Assembly: GCA_029834535.1 (NCBI GenBank)
Contig: JAQMWT010000078.1
Coordinates: 62,001 to 126,000, forward strand
DNA: 64,000 nt
From: Chrysophaeum taylorii
Lineage: Eukaryota > Sar > Pelagophyceae > Pelagomonadales > Pelagomonadaceae
Direction of reading: 5' to 3'
Numbering within the stretch: position 1 is the stretch's first letter; each line of letters starts with the position of its first letter. The notes under the pieces were generated by a model. It worked only from the letters and a program-made list of their open reading frames with translations, was not told the DNA's origin and searched no databases. Below, one piece after another: positions 50,041 through 59,510 of the stretch. A program made the translations under genes and the position numbers.

Positions 50041-50389
50041 GATTCATGAGGCACCGTCCTCCATCGCAACGTGAAACAAAGAAGAAAGACCAGAGAGGAG
50101 GGCGACGAAAAAATGAAAGAAAGCGCAAGGTGTGGCGGTAGAAGCAGGAAAGGGAAGGGAAGTGAGGACAGTCGAAAAGGGAACAGGAAGAGAGCAAGAG
50201 AAAAAGAGAGCAAAATGGAGAGGCACGAGAAGGAATGTGAAGAACGGTACAAGAAGTCGTGGCGCAAGGAGAGTTCAAGAGATCAAAGGAATAGACGAAG
50301 GACGAAACAGAGAAATAAAGCAGTGATGAAAAAGGAAAGAAGCAGTGATAGACAGCGGAAGGCGCAGCTATGGAGAAAGGCACGTGGAG

Positions 50390-51130
50390 ATCACGCTAGT
50401 TGACGTTCACAGCACGATGCCAGACCTTCGAAACAAGCCGTCATAATTTGGTCCGGGCGAGGCGGCAAAATGTCGCGAGAACATGGGTATTCATTTGTCA
50501 TTAGAATCAGCGACACAAACAACGAGGATGTCGACAAGCTCCGCCGGCAAACGACCGCGCACGAAGTCTTAAGCAACGTCGGTGCCATCTGCAAGGGAGA
50601 GAGCAGACGAACATCGTGCCCGTAAGTTAAGAGCAAAGGACGTCTGGGGAGCAAAGAGACAGGAAGCGAACCAGTCTCGCAAGGTCGTGCTCGCGAGTAC
50701 TCGAGAATGAAGCAGCAAAGTAGCTAGACAACTATGTCGCGATGTCGCCAAAGTGAAATATGGACATGTAGTCAAAAGACAGTGAGGCGGACCGGAAGAA
50801 CCAGAGCAGCGACAACTGCAGCACGTCCCCAGGCAGCAGAACGCTGTGGGGTGTTTTATTGCGCAATAAGGGACTTAACTTGTATGGCGCGTGTCATGAC
50901 GACTTGCACGGACCAACAAAAAGAATCCGGGCGACCAATGATAGATGATTTACATCCGCAGGCTTATATGCACGAAGACGCGCAACTCCAAGCTGCGTAA
51001 AGCAAAGTCGAGCAAGCCCCATCAAGAAGACGGCACTGCGGGAAGGTAACAACCTGCGTGCAAGAAGGGTCATCCGTACCCGCTCCACACTGACCACGTG
51101 CCGCAAGGCCATCAGCAAGATGCTGGAGAG
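50390..51130 (-). repeat. Diverged direct repeat, copy B
   Basis: Partner of 48900-49640, offset about 1.49 kb. The purine-rich tract just upstream (50060-50390) also resembles 48760-48900, so the duplicated unit may be longer than 740 bp. Confidence 0.55.
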
Positions 51131-51676
51131 TCACGAGAAAGGTGAATATGATTTGCGGCGTTCGGGGTAGCCACGCACTCCCTTACTTTTCCTGCAATAA
51201 GCAACTCCCACGCTCGAATAACCACAATGGATAGTCATGGTCGGCTTCATGGTCGGCCCTAAGCTTGCCATAACATAAAAGTACAACAGGGGCGTGCCGA
51301 GTCGGACGCTCTATCTTTGTCAATGAAAATCATACTAGCTATTATCATGGCAAGCAACTCCCCGGCTCAAAGTGCCAGAATGGATAAGTGCAGAAAAAGA
51401 AAAAGAAGCGAATAGAAAAGTTCAAAAGGAGGACTCGACAACATCCGGCAAGCGAAAGTACCACGCACGCATCCTCTTGTCTTACTTAAGCTCTGTCGTC
51501 ATTGAGGTCTGTCTATTCACCATCCCACACTGTCGCTGAAACCATGACTCGAGAAGGGAACGGTCCGCAGCTTCGTCTTTGACCAAAACACCCTTGCTGT
51601 GTCTCTCTTGGTGGGTCGTTTTCAACCCTTGCCCCGACGAGCTCCGCCGCCATTGTGTTCCAGACGACTACCTTTA
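51131..51676. other. Repeat-derived spacer
   Basis: Contains CATGGCAAGCAACTCCCCGG and GGGGCGTGCCGAGTCGGA repeat pieces. No gene seen. Confidence 0.3.
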
Positions 51677-53079
51677 TTACTCGTTCCCCGTCGAGATCGA
51701 TCGATTTGATATCTTGTTCTCGATCGCCAATCTCTGGATGCGATCCACGGTTGTGTGCACAGCTTCAACAACGAGCTCTTGCACTCGAAAGAATCGCCGA
51801 CGGCAAGCAACTTTGATGTGCAGCTCACGCGGCCTCGATGATGTCACTTCATCGACTCTCGACCCTTCGACATTGTGAGACAAACTCAATAACAAGTTCG
51901 TGTCAGTTTGACCGTAATAAGTTTCACCTTGAACTATTCTCCATTACGAGAGGTGTGCCAGACGGCACATAGGTATTCTCACTGACAAGTGTAAACGATT
52001 TCTTGTAATCGACGAGCGCTTTGGCGATGATGAAGGAAGATGAGGGTGATTTGGCGCGGAGTGGCGGAAGCGAGGAGCGGCAGACGGAAATATGCGACGG
52101 CAATGCCGAGTCTTGCGACGCGGCGAGCCTTGACTGTTTCATCGACCTCGCCGAGCTGCAAGTTTCTCCACCGTCGCCGTGAAAGTGGGACGCGCGGTGA
52201 ATCACTCACCAGCGCCGAAAACGAGCCCCACCTCCAATGCCGCGCTGGCATCGACGACCACCGAGATGGCGGTTTGATCGAGTGTCACGATCAAACTGAA
52301 CTATGGATCTGCCATGTCGGATTCGGCAGGTGCGCCTCGGCGATGAAGGAGGACTTCCTCAAGTGCAGCAGATATACGACCCGCACATTCTTCTCGAAGA
52401 AAATTCGCATGCTGCTCGTGCCTTTGAACTCGCTCGCGTATCTCTCTTTGGAGCGGTTGTTCTTTCTTTCGGCATATTCGCATTTGCTCGTGGTGGAACT
52501 CTTCTTGACGCTGGATCTGCTGAGCGAGGAGTCGCGGCGGTTTCTTCCTCGCGACTCTTTGTTCGTCTTCTTCGGACGTTTATCATGCTTCTGCGTCAGT
52601 CGATGCTGCGCGTATCGGAGTTGCTGCTGAAGGTCAACCTTGCGAGTGTGGTTAGACGCGCGGGGTTTTGCGTCTCTGAAGTCGTTTTCGCTGTTGTTGG
52701 CTGGACCCAAGCGATGAAGAATTTTACAGTTTGGTGAAACGATGGCTTCACCCACGGAAGTTGGTTTGTGGTTTTCGTGCATTTTTGTTGGAATAGGTAT
52801 GTGCGCACCTGGCGGTTTTATCTCTGTTTTACTCCCGCGGTGTGGGTGGTTTACATCGTGTGTTTGACCCGTCCACCTCAACTCGATTGGTCGAGGATAT
52901 GATAGTCCAATAGATAGTGCCGACTCTCTCGCTAGCTGATTGGTCGATGCCAAAATAAAAGGACGTTGTTCGCTCGAGCTCGTTCTGGATGTTGATGGAC
53001 ACGGAAGTTTACCTTCCCGCAAGTTGCGACACACTCTCCAAAGAGACGCGGGTTGCAAGTCCGAGTCGGAACTGAACAA
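51677..53079 (-). pseudogene. Decayed or unresolved multi-exon gene with coiled-coil segment
   Basis: Minus-strand stretches of coding character lie in different frames. The clearest, 52301 to about 52577, reads 'PPRLLAQQIQRQEEFHHEQM', 'RICRKKEQPLQREIRERVQR' and 'LREECAGRISAALEEVLLHR', a strong coiled coil with no ATG at its start. Upstream in another frame is 'LQQQLRYAQHRLTQKHDKRP'. Downstream are 'LIVTLDQTAISVVVDASAAL' (ending at a GTGAGT), 'GEVDETVKARRVARLGIAVA' and, at 51677-51895, 'FRVQELVVEAVHTTVDRIQR'. Either several introns remain unplaced or the gene is dead. No family is recognised. Confidence 0.4.
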
Positions 53080-53762
53080 TCAGTAACCAAAATCCCACGG
53101 TTACGGAAAGTCGGCGATAAACTTGGCCCTGAAGTACCGAAGCCCGTGATGAACAACGCTCCTCCATCAAACGTGGCAGTAACAACTCCCTCCCGAACGT
53201 GCCTTCTTCGATTTATGAGATTTTTATGACCTGCCCTTCGAACACGGCGTGAAGCTACGAGCTCCTCGATGATACAACAGTGCTTTTCAAACTAGAGAGC
53301 GCCCATCGTATAGGCCCAAGAATGGGCTTTGATGATTCAGGCACATTGAAGGTTTGGGGAAAAATGAAAGTAGTTTTAAAAATTCGTGACCCCCGTAGCA
53401 AAGGCGACTCAGGTTTTGATTGCGAACGAATCTTGCTTTTGCAGCAGTGAGAAGGGAAGTCGCAACAGGGCAATTCAGCCGTTAACGCTCGACACTGAGG
53501 CCAACAACGACGACCACGGCGAGAACGGGTGCCTTCCATCGATATACAGTGCATGCGATCTCATCTGAGAAACCGAACCAACCCGGCTTTTTAATCTTGA
53601 GACTATTACCCGATCGATCAGCAGGAACCGTGGTCATCCCTCACTCTTCCGGGACAGCAGCAGACCCCGCCCCGCCCCGCCGCTTGAAAGAAATGAGCTC
53701 ACGAAAGTCACGTTCATGGTGCGCACGACACAGAAAAAAGGGGCGCTATAATAAATTAATAA
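53080..53762. other. Intergenic region, nothing recognised
   Basis: About 680 bp of lower-GC sequence without coding character or obvious repeats. Confidence 0.4.
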
Positions 53763-55698
53763 TCAATCGTCTGTCGGCCAAAGGAAGGGCGACGGGAGGG
53801 CGTCGGTGTGCGTTTTCTTCTCCTCGGAAGAGGGTGAGCCACCAGAGGTAGCGCAGTTGACGGTGACTAGTGGGGAGTCGACACCGTCGGCGTTGGTCAG
53901 CTTGACGCCGATCGTCGCACCGGCAGGCACCGCCGAGACGACCAAGTCGAGGGAGGCGGGATTCCAAAAAGCATGCAAGGTGACGTGTCTTTGGTCGATG
54001 AGTTCGGGGGTATCGGTGTTCTTCAAAAGGAAGACGGAAACTGTCGCGTTTTTATCGTGGGCCCACTTGGTCACGTCGAAGAGGTCGGAGAGCTCGAGCT
54101 TGGCCTCGTTCGATTCGCCGAAGGACGCGCACCTCGCCGAGCGTATCTGCGGAGCTTCCCAGAAGCGCTCGACGCTGTAGGTCGACCATCCCTGGGGGGC
54201 ATCTTTGCCTGCGGGTCACAAATAAACACAAAACTCGGACAAAAAAATTTTCACCTCTGAGTCGAACGCAAGGGTAGTCGACGCAGTGGTGCTGGTCCAT
54301 CGTAGCGTACCCCCGGATCGCCCAGTCGATCCGGCCGCCCGTGGTGTCGGCAGTGGGTGCGACCATGAAGAGCTGAAAATCGTAGGCGGTTTTGTTTGTC
54401 AAGATCGCCGGCCACGAGCAGCTCATCACCGATCGCGAGGGCGTGAGGTCGGCGTCGCCGTAGATCGGGGCTTGATGGTCGAGCTCGTAATACCAGGCTT
54501 CCGCGAGCGTGGACGCGTTTGTGTCGACCTCGAGGAGCAAGAGGCGAGAGGTCTCGTGGACGGCCTCCTTCGTGTGCGCGTCGAAGCCGTTGTCGAAGAG
54601 CACGAAGGTCTGTCGCGTTTTCGAGTGTCGGACCATCTCCAAGTTGTGAGCGCCATAGAACAACGAGGCGCCGTTCCCGTCGCGGTGGTCCACCACTGTG
54701 CCGTTCCGGCGCAGTTGGAGAAGCGTCGAAAAGCGGCCGCCGGCGACGTAGTCGACCGCGCCCGAGCCGACGTCGTCTCCTCGGAAAAATGCTTTATCCC
54801 AGTCGACGACGACGAAGGCCGAAAAGTACCGAAGGTTTGCCGCCAGTTTGCGCTTGGCGAGCACGACGTGGTTGACGTCGGGCGCGTAGGCCGAAAAGGC
54901 TTCGCGGTCCGCAGCGTCGGGAAACCACAAGGCGACCGTACTGTTATACACGTCGTACGACCGCTTGACCGAGCCGTCGGCCGTGTCGACGACGACGACG
55001 TTTTGATGCGAACGCGCGGGCCGCAGTATGCTCGCGCCGTTCTCCAGCACTTCGGCGTCGTGCGAGTTAAGCCACCGGTCGCCAGCGACGACGCGGATCT
55101 TTGGGGGATCCGCCACGGTCGCGAACTCCCACAACATAGTCGGGCCGAGCTCGTTCTCGTCGCAGTGAGCGCCCAGCAACAGCTCCCGAGACGAAAAGAG
55201 CTTGAGTGCCCGAAAGCGCGCGGCCTCCTCGCCGTCGCACATTCCCCGCGTCCCAACGAGCACGTTCACGATCAAGCATGGACTCCGGAACTCGGTCACG
55301 ACCACGTACGACGCGTTCACGTAGTGGTGCTTCCCCTCGTGCTCGAACACGACGTTGAACGCGACGAGACCGCCGCCCTGGAAGTACTCGTTTCGCCCCG
55401 CGAGCAACCACGGCTCCCACTCCGCTTCCATGCGTGCCGGAAACAGCATCCCCGACGTATTCGTCCCGTGCGCCTCGAGCCATCCCTTCACGTCCAGGGT
55501 GCACGACAACAACGACCTACTCTCTTCTTCCACGACTGTACCAGCTGCTGACGTCGACGACCACCACATCACGTGGTTTTTTTCCCCCAAAATCAATCCA
55601 CCGCGCACCCGCACGAGGGCCACGGCAGCCGTCGCGACGACGGCCAGCGCCCACAACCCCGGCGCCTGCCGTCGTCGTCGTCGTCGGTTCCCGCCCAT
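53763..55698 (-). CDS. Arylsulfotransferase (ASST)-like type II membrane protein, one 46-nt intron
   Basis: Exons 55698-54255 and 54208-53763, intron 54209-54254 (GTGAAA...CCGCAG). The total of 1,890 nt gives 629 residues. A basic N-terminus (MGGNRRRRRRQAPGLWALAV) precedes a signal anchor. The lumenal part has the beta-propeller pattern of arylsulfotransferases: 'VNHVVLAKRKLAANLRYFSA', 'LFYGAHNLEMVRHSKTRQTF', 'VLFDNGFDAHTKEA', 'LLLLEVDTNASTLAEAWYYE'. 'NSHDAEVLENGASILRPARS' is another blade with the H-x-A/D pattern. The C-terminal exon is a small beta domain rich in Thr/Val. Several N-x-S/T sites suit a Golgi or ER lumen location. The family is clear; substrate and activity are unproven. AAACCCTAGTGG lies about 33 bp upstream. 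Confidence 0.72.
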
Positions 55699-55862
55699 AT
55701 CGCGTCACCCAAAACGACTTCCTTTATGCCACTAGGGTTTGTAGCGGCAAGAGGGTTCGAAACTGGAAATAATTAATAAGAGGGGGGGGCACGCGCGTTG
55801 AGTGGCCGACTTTTTTGGGTTGTTGGAGACGTTTATTAATTTAAGTCGACTGCGAAAAGGGG

Positions 55863-56978
55863 CTAGTCATTATTCCTGGTAGCTTCCAGGAAGGCGAGAT
55901 GATCGAGGCGCGCCTGCGTTCGGCCTCGAGCGTCGCTGTTGTCTCGGACGAGATCGAGCACCCGCGCGAGGTCCACCCTCGCCTCTTGGAATTTACCGCG
56001 GCGCTGGAGGGCGTCGGCCCGTCGGAGGAGGGCCGTCGCGTTGTCGGGATCGAGTCCCAGGGCGGCGACGCAGTGACTCTCGACGAGGGCCGCCTCGGCG
56101 CGGGCTAGCGCGTGGCACGCGGCGAGGTTGAGGTGGCACGCGACCACCGCTCGACGGAGATCGTCGTCGTTCCGTGATGTGTCGACGATCAAGCAGGCAA
56201 GCGCGTCGTCGTACTTGCGGGCAGCCGATAGGAAGAAGCGCTCGCGCATGTACGCGTCGCCCTCGCGGCAGAGGGTCGCCGCGCGGCGAGGATTATTCTG
56301 TCTCGAGCTGGAGGCGTTCGGACGTCGATCGGACGCCTGTGCGCGGCGGTCGACGTCGGCACGCCAGGCCTCAAAGTCCTGCGTGTTGTCGGTGTCGACA
56401 GCGGCGGCCTTCTCGAGGTGCATCTCGACAAGCACGCGCGCCCCGAGCGGAGACGAAGTCGACAGCATGTCGGCAAAAGCGTCCGCCCGAGCGACCCAGG
56501 CCTCACCGTACTCGCGCTCTTCGCGCGCGTCGAGCAGCACGCCACGGAGGGTCTCGGCAGCGCGACCCGGGTCGCCGGCGGCGCGCGAAAGCTCGGCGAG
56601 CGCGACGGCTGCGGAGCATCGCGCCTTGACCGCGAGCCGCCGAACGTGCGCTCGCTCCTCGCGCGCAGCGCTCAGCGATGGCGGCACGAACTGCCACGTC
56701 GACGTGTCTGTTTCTTCGTCCTTCAATAGACCGAAGAGCTCGTCACCCGCCGCGAGCGCATCCCCCCACTTGTCTGTTTTGCGCGCATTGTCCGACGTGC
56801 GCTCCGCCTCGGTGCGGGCCGCCAGCCATTGCTCGCAGAGCCGGCTCCACTGTTGCGCTGCCTCTGCTGCCTGCGCGAGCTGCGCGGCCTCGGGTTTTTT
56901 GCGCAGCGCGGCGACGCGCGCGTGCGACGTGCGCTTCCCGGCGACGGCCTTGACCCTCTCGACATCCTTCGTAATCAT
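55863..56978 (-). CDS. TPR-repeat protein
   Basis: 371 residues, Ala/Arg/Glu-rich. The C-terminal half holds three tandem TPRs: 'AATLCREGDAYMRERFFLSA', 'ARKYDDALACL', 'VVACHLNLAACHALARAEAA', 'ALGLDPDNATALLRRADALQ' and 'RRGKFQEARVDLARVLDL'. This is the three-repeat cup seen in FKBP, Hsp90 co-chaperone and TTC proteins. The N-terminal half is helical with no enzyme domain, so it is a helper or adaptor rather than an immunophilin. Conserved clamp residues for EEVD binding cannot be judged by eye. The next upstream element is the Helitron relic. Confidence 0.75.
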   Translation of the reverse strand: MITKDVERVKAVAGKRTSHARVAALRKKPEAAQLAQAAEAAQQWSRLCEQWLAARTEAERTSDNARKTDKWGDALAAGDELFGLLKDEETDTSTWQFVPPSLSAAREERAHVRRLAVKARCSAAVALAELSRAAGDPGRAAETLRGVLLDAREEREYGEAWVARADAFADMLSTSSPLGARVLVEMHLEKAAAVDTDNTQDFEAWRADVDRRAQASDRRPNASSSRQNNPRRAATLCREGDAYMRERFFLSAARKYDDALACLIVDTSRNDDDLRRAVVACHLNLAACHALARAEAALVESHCVAALGLDPDNATALLRRADALQRRGKFQEARVDLARVLDLVRDNSDARGRTQARLDHLAFLEATRNND

Positions 56979-57145
56979 CCTAACCCCTTTCCCCTGGCTA
57001 ACGCCTCTTTGCCGTCCTTACTTCCACCTTACACCCCTTACACCCTCCCATTTCAGCTCGACACTCTCACCCCCGCCAATCTAAGCTCCTCTGATCAGCC
57101 CACGTTCGCTAACCTTTGAGTCCTAACTACTAATCGACAGATGTT

Positions 57146-57180
<35 letters not shown>

Positions 57181-57181
57181 T
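56979..57181. repeat. Inverted dispersed repeat and (TCTG)n microsatellite
   Basis: 57072-57125 (CCGCCAATCTAAGCTCCTCT ... TAACCTTTGAGTCCTAAC) is an inverted member of the GAGTAAACTCAAA family. A TCTG/TTTG run at about 57143-57183 directly abuts the Helitron relic. Confidence 0.5.
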
Positions 57182-58163
57182 TGTCCCTCGATTTAGGGTA
57201 AGGATCAGGTAGGCGCGAGAGTAAGGATCAGGTAGGCGCGAGAGAGCCAGACAGTGATCCTCCAAGCCGTCTACGGCGACCTCGCAGACTATTTCCACGA
57301 GCCGCGGCGGCTCTTTCAGCGCGCCATTCTCACGCCCCGTCGAAACGATGTTGTCGATGCTGACAACGCGCGCATGACCGCGGCCTTTTTTTCCCGGAGA
57401 CGAGGCGTCGGAGTTCTTTTCGGCCGACTAGGTTGGGTCGGAAGACGACGCCTCGCTCTCAGAGTCGAGTTTTGAACTCCCTGACAACCAACGGCATGCT
57501 GACTTTGATCGCGAGCTTAAAGTCTTCGCAACCTCGACCCGTCGCACGGCCACTGCAACGGTACCAGATACATGATCGATCGTGTCGTTGTCACCGAGGC
57601 TCCTCCAACCTGTATCCCGTAAGGCCCGCCGACGCCAAACGATCACCAAGACCCAGGGCCAGACGCCCCGCGAGGTCGGCGTCCTCTTGGCGAAGCCCGT
57701 CTTCTGCCACGTCCAGCTCTACGTGGCTCTCTGTCGATCGGCAACCCCGAGGATATCCTCTTCTGAGTCGACGACTCCACCCTACCCCACACGTGCTGCG
57801 CAATACCGATAAGCCCCCTCCCGGCGTCTACACGCGCACGGTAGGTGAACTTACTGGGACCACGTGAACTTACTGGGGTTTGAGATTGGGACTAGGTGAA
57901 CTGAGTGACCAGGTGAAACTGGGACCAGGTGTGAACATACTGGGGTTTTTAGAGTAAAGGGTTTTTAGAGTAAACTCAAAGGTTGGCGGCGCGTGCGGAT
58001 CAAAGCAGCTTAGATTGGCGGAGGCGAGAGCGACGAGCTCAAAGGAGTTGGTGTGAGCTGGGTGAACTTACTGGCCAGGTGAACTTATATGAAACTTACT
58101 GGGACCAGGTGAACTTACTGGGGTTAGAGATTGGGAGTAGGTGAACTTACTGGCCTGCACTTG
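57182..58163 (+). mobile_element. Decayed Helitron/PIF1-helicase 3' end, copy 2
   Basis: Plus-strand relic with 'VILQAVYGDLADYFHEPRRL', 'FQRAILTPRRNDVVDADNAR', then 'SFELPDNQRHADFDRELKVF' and, in a shifted frame, 'ITKTQGQTPREVGVLLAKPV' and 'FCHVQLYVALCR'. In Helitron and PIF1 helicases the last reads 'INKSQGQTL..vGv.L..PVFsHGQLYVALSR', so the identification is good. The reading is broken by at least one stop and two frameshifts. A tail of 'CAGGTGAACTTACTGGGAC' units follows, with the GAGTAAACTCAAA repeat at 57960-58035; it ends GGCCTGCACTTG. Its inverted partner is 36674-37580. Confidence 0.7.
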
Positions 58164-58209
58164 TTTACTCCTAAACCCCTCCTTAACCCTTGGTAGGACG
58201 GGACGAAAA

Positions 58210-58217
58210 AACCCTAG
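58210..58217 (+). promoter_or_regulatory. Telobox-like AACCCTAG upstream of EMC6
   Basis: AAAAAACCCTAGG lies about 10 bp before the ATG. Similar AACCCTA elements on the coding strand precede CapZ alpha, the cytidylate-kinase-like gene and the sulfotransferase-like gene within 60 bp. Whether it is a transcription-factor site or part of the 5' UTR is unknown. Confidence 0.35.
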
Positions 58218-58226
58218 GTCGCTGTG

Positions 58227-58568
58227 ATGGACGACGACGAACCTGAGGTCAATCGCGAAGAAGGCGACTTCGTCTCCGACGAGGCGATCATGCACAACAT
58301 GAGCGCGATCGACAGCTACCGGTCGTACTTGACCATCTTCGCCGGCGTCGCGACGGGTATTCTCGGCGCGACCTCGCTCCGCGGCCTCGCGCTCTTCCTC
58401 GGCTCCTACTTGCTCATTTCCATCGCCTTGCTCGCCAAGATGCGATTAGACCCCGAGGCCTACATCAAGGATAAGCCCCACTTTTTCGTCTTCGGCAATA
58501 TCGGCCGCTACGGCCTCTCTTTTGTCCTCTTCTGGACGCTCAGCTACGCCCTCGTTTACGTCTACTAA
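58227..58568 (+). CDS. EMC6: ER membrane protein complex subunit 6 (EMC6)
   Basis: 113 residues, the typical EMC6 length. Cytosolic N-terminus, then 'DSYRSYLTIFAGVATGILGA', 'TSLRGLALFLGSYLLISIAL' and the diagnostic end 'GLSFVLFWTLSYALVYVY'. It forms the membrane core of the EMC insertase. The start is the ATG, not the GTG codon just before it. Confidence 0.9.
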   Translation: MDDDEPEVNREEGDFVSDEAIMHNMSAIDSYRSYLTIFAGVATGILGATSLRGLALFLGSYLLISIALLAKMRLDPEAYIKDKPHFFVFGNIGRYGLSFVLFWTLSYALVYVY

Positions 58569-58780
58569 CTGCCGATGCAAGAATAATGGGAAGGCCCCTC
58601 GGTCCGCCGAATGGAAAGGAGGAGACACCGACGGACCGCCGAATAGAGAGGAGCAGGCGGTGCTCTGATTGATTGCCTCAGGGCTTCTCAACATACAAGC
58701 ATAATAACCCCAGCTTCAAGATCCGAATTTTTAACCCTATTTATTATTACGTCACTTAGAACTTATTATTAGATTCGTTG

Positions 58781-58873
58781 ATGAGGAAAAACACTCGAGT
58801 CCTCGCGTACGGCGGCGCCTTGATCGGCGTCGTCGTGCGAACCAAGGTCCTGGAGCTCAACGACCGAGGGTAG
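58781..58873 (+). other. Possible 30-residue small ORF
   Basis: ATG 58781 encodes 'MRKNTRVLAYGGALIGVVVR' then 'TKVLELNDRG' and a stop. It has a hydrophobic core flanked by charges and sits in an otherwise AT-rich spacer. It may be a small membrane protein or chance. Confidence 0.2.
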
Positions 58874-58902
58874 CAGACCCTCGATCGCTCGTCGGAAACA
58901 CG

Positions 58903-59490
58903 TCACTTGACAGCGCACATCAGAGGCGTGCGCGCGGGTGTTGGATTGTCACGCGGGCGGGGACGCGGCGATCGACGTCCGGAACGACGCTGGCTCGCGA
59001 TGGGATACCTCATGCTATGGAAGCGGCCGCCCGAGGCGTCGGCTCGCGCGCATAGGTCATTCGGCGACATCCAAAGTTTGAGTCCTTTGAGAGCTACGCG
59101 GAATCGACGCGGCCGTCTATGGCGGTGCCCGCGCGACTTCGAGGTCGACCTGCGGCGCAACTCCCCTGTCATCCATCGCGCGCGAGCTCTTCCGCGCCGA
59201 CGCTCGATGGTCGTTCTCGCCAGGAGGTTGGGGATCTGCTTCTGCTTCAACTTATCGGCCGCGGGCGTCCGACGACGACGCTCGCGACCATCGCGCGCGG
59301 CGGGGTCTCGGGACGCGCAAAGAATATCACTTTTGTTGTTGTTGTTGTTGGCTCGAGGCGAACGCGCCTCCAAGGTCGGTCTGTCCCCACGGTATACAAC
59401 CACCGCCGAAACCTCCGACGGCGACAGCGGTGGTGGGGAAATATAGCGAGGAATATATAATAGGCCGCGCGCCGCCGCATCGATCATATT
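58903..59490. other. Region open on both strands, no gene assigned
   Basis: Long frames (180-194 codons) exist on both strands of this 590-bp GC-rich stretch, both Arg-rich with no motif. A (TTG)n run at about 59335-59350 gives poly-Asn or poly-Leu. It may contain a short gene on the minus strand (58903-59487), but I cannot support it. Confidence 0.25.
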
Positions 59491-59510
59491 AGGAGGGGGG
59501 CGTATCTCCT

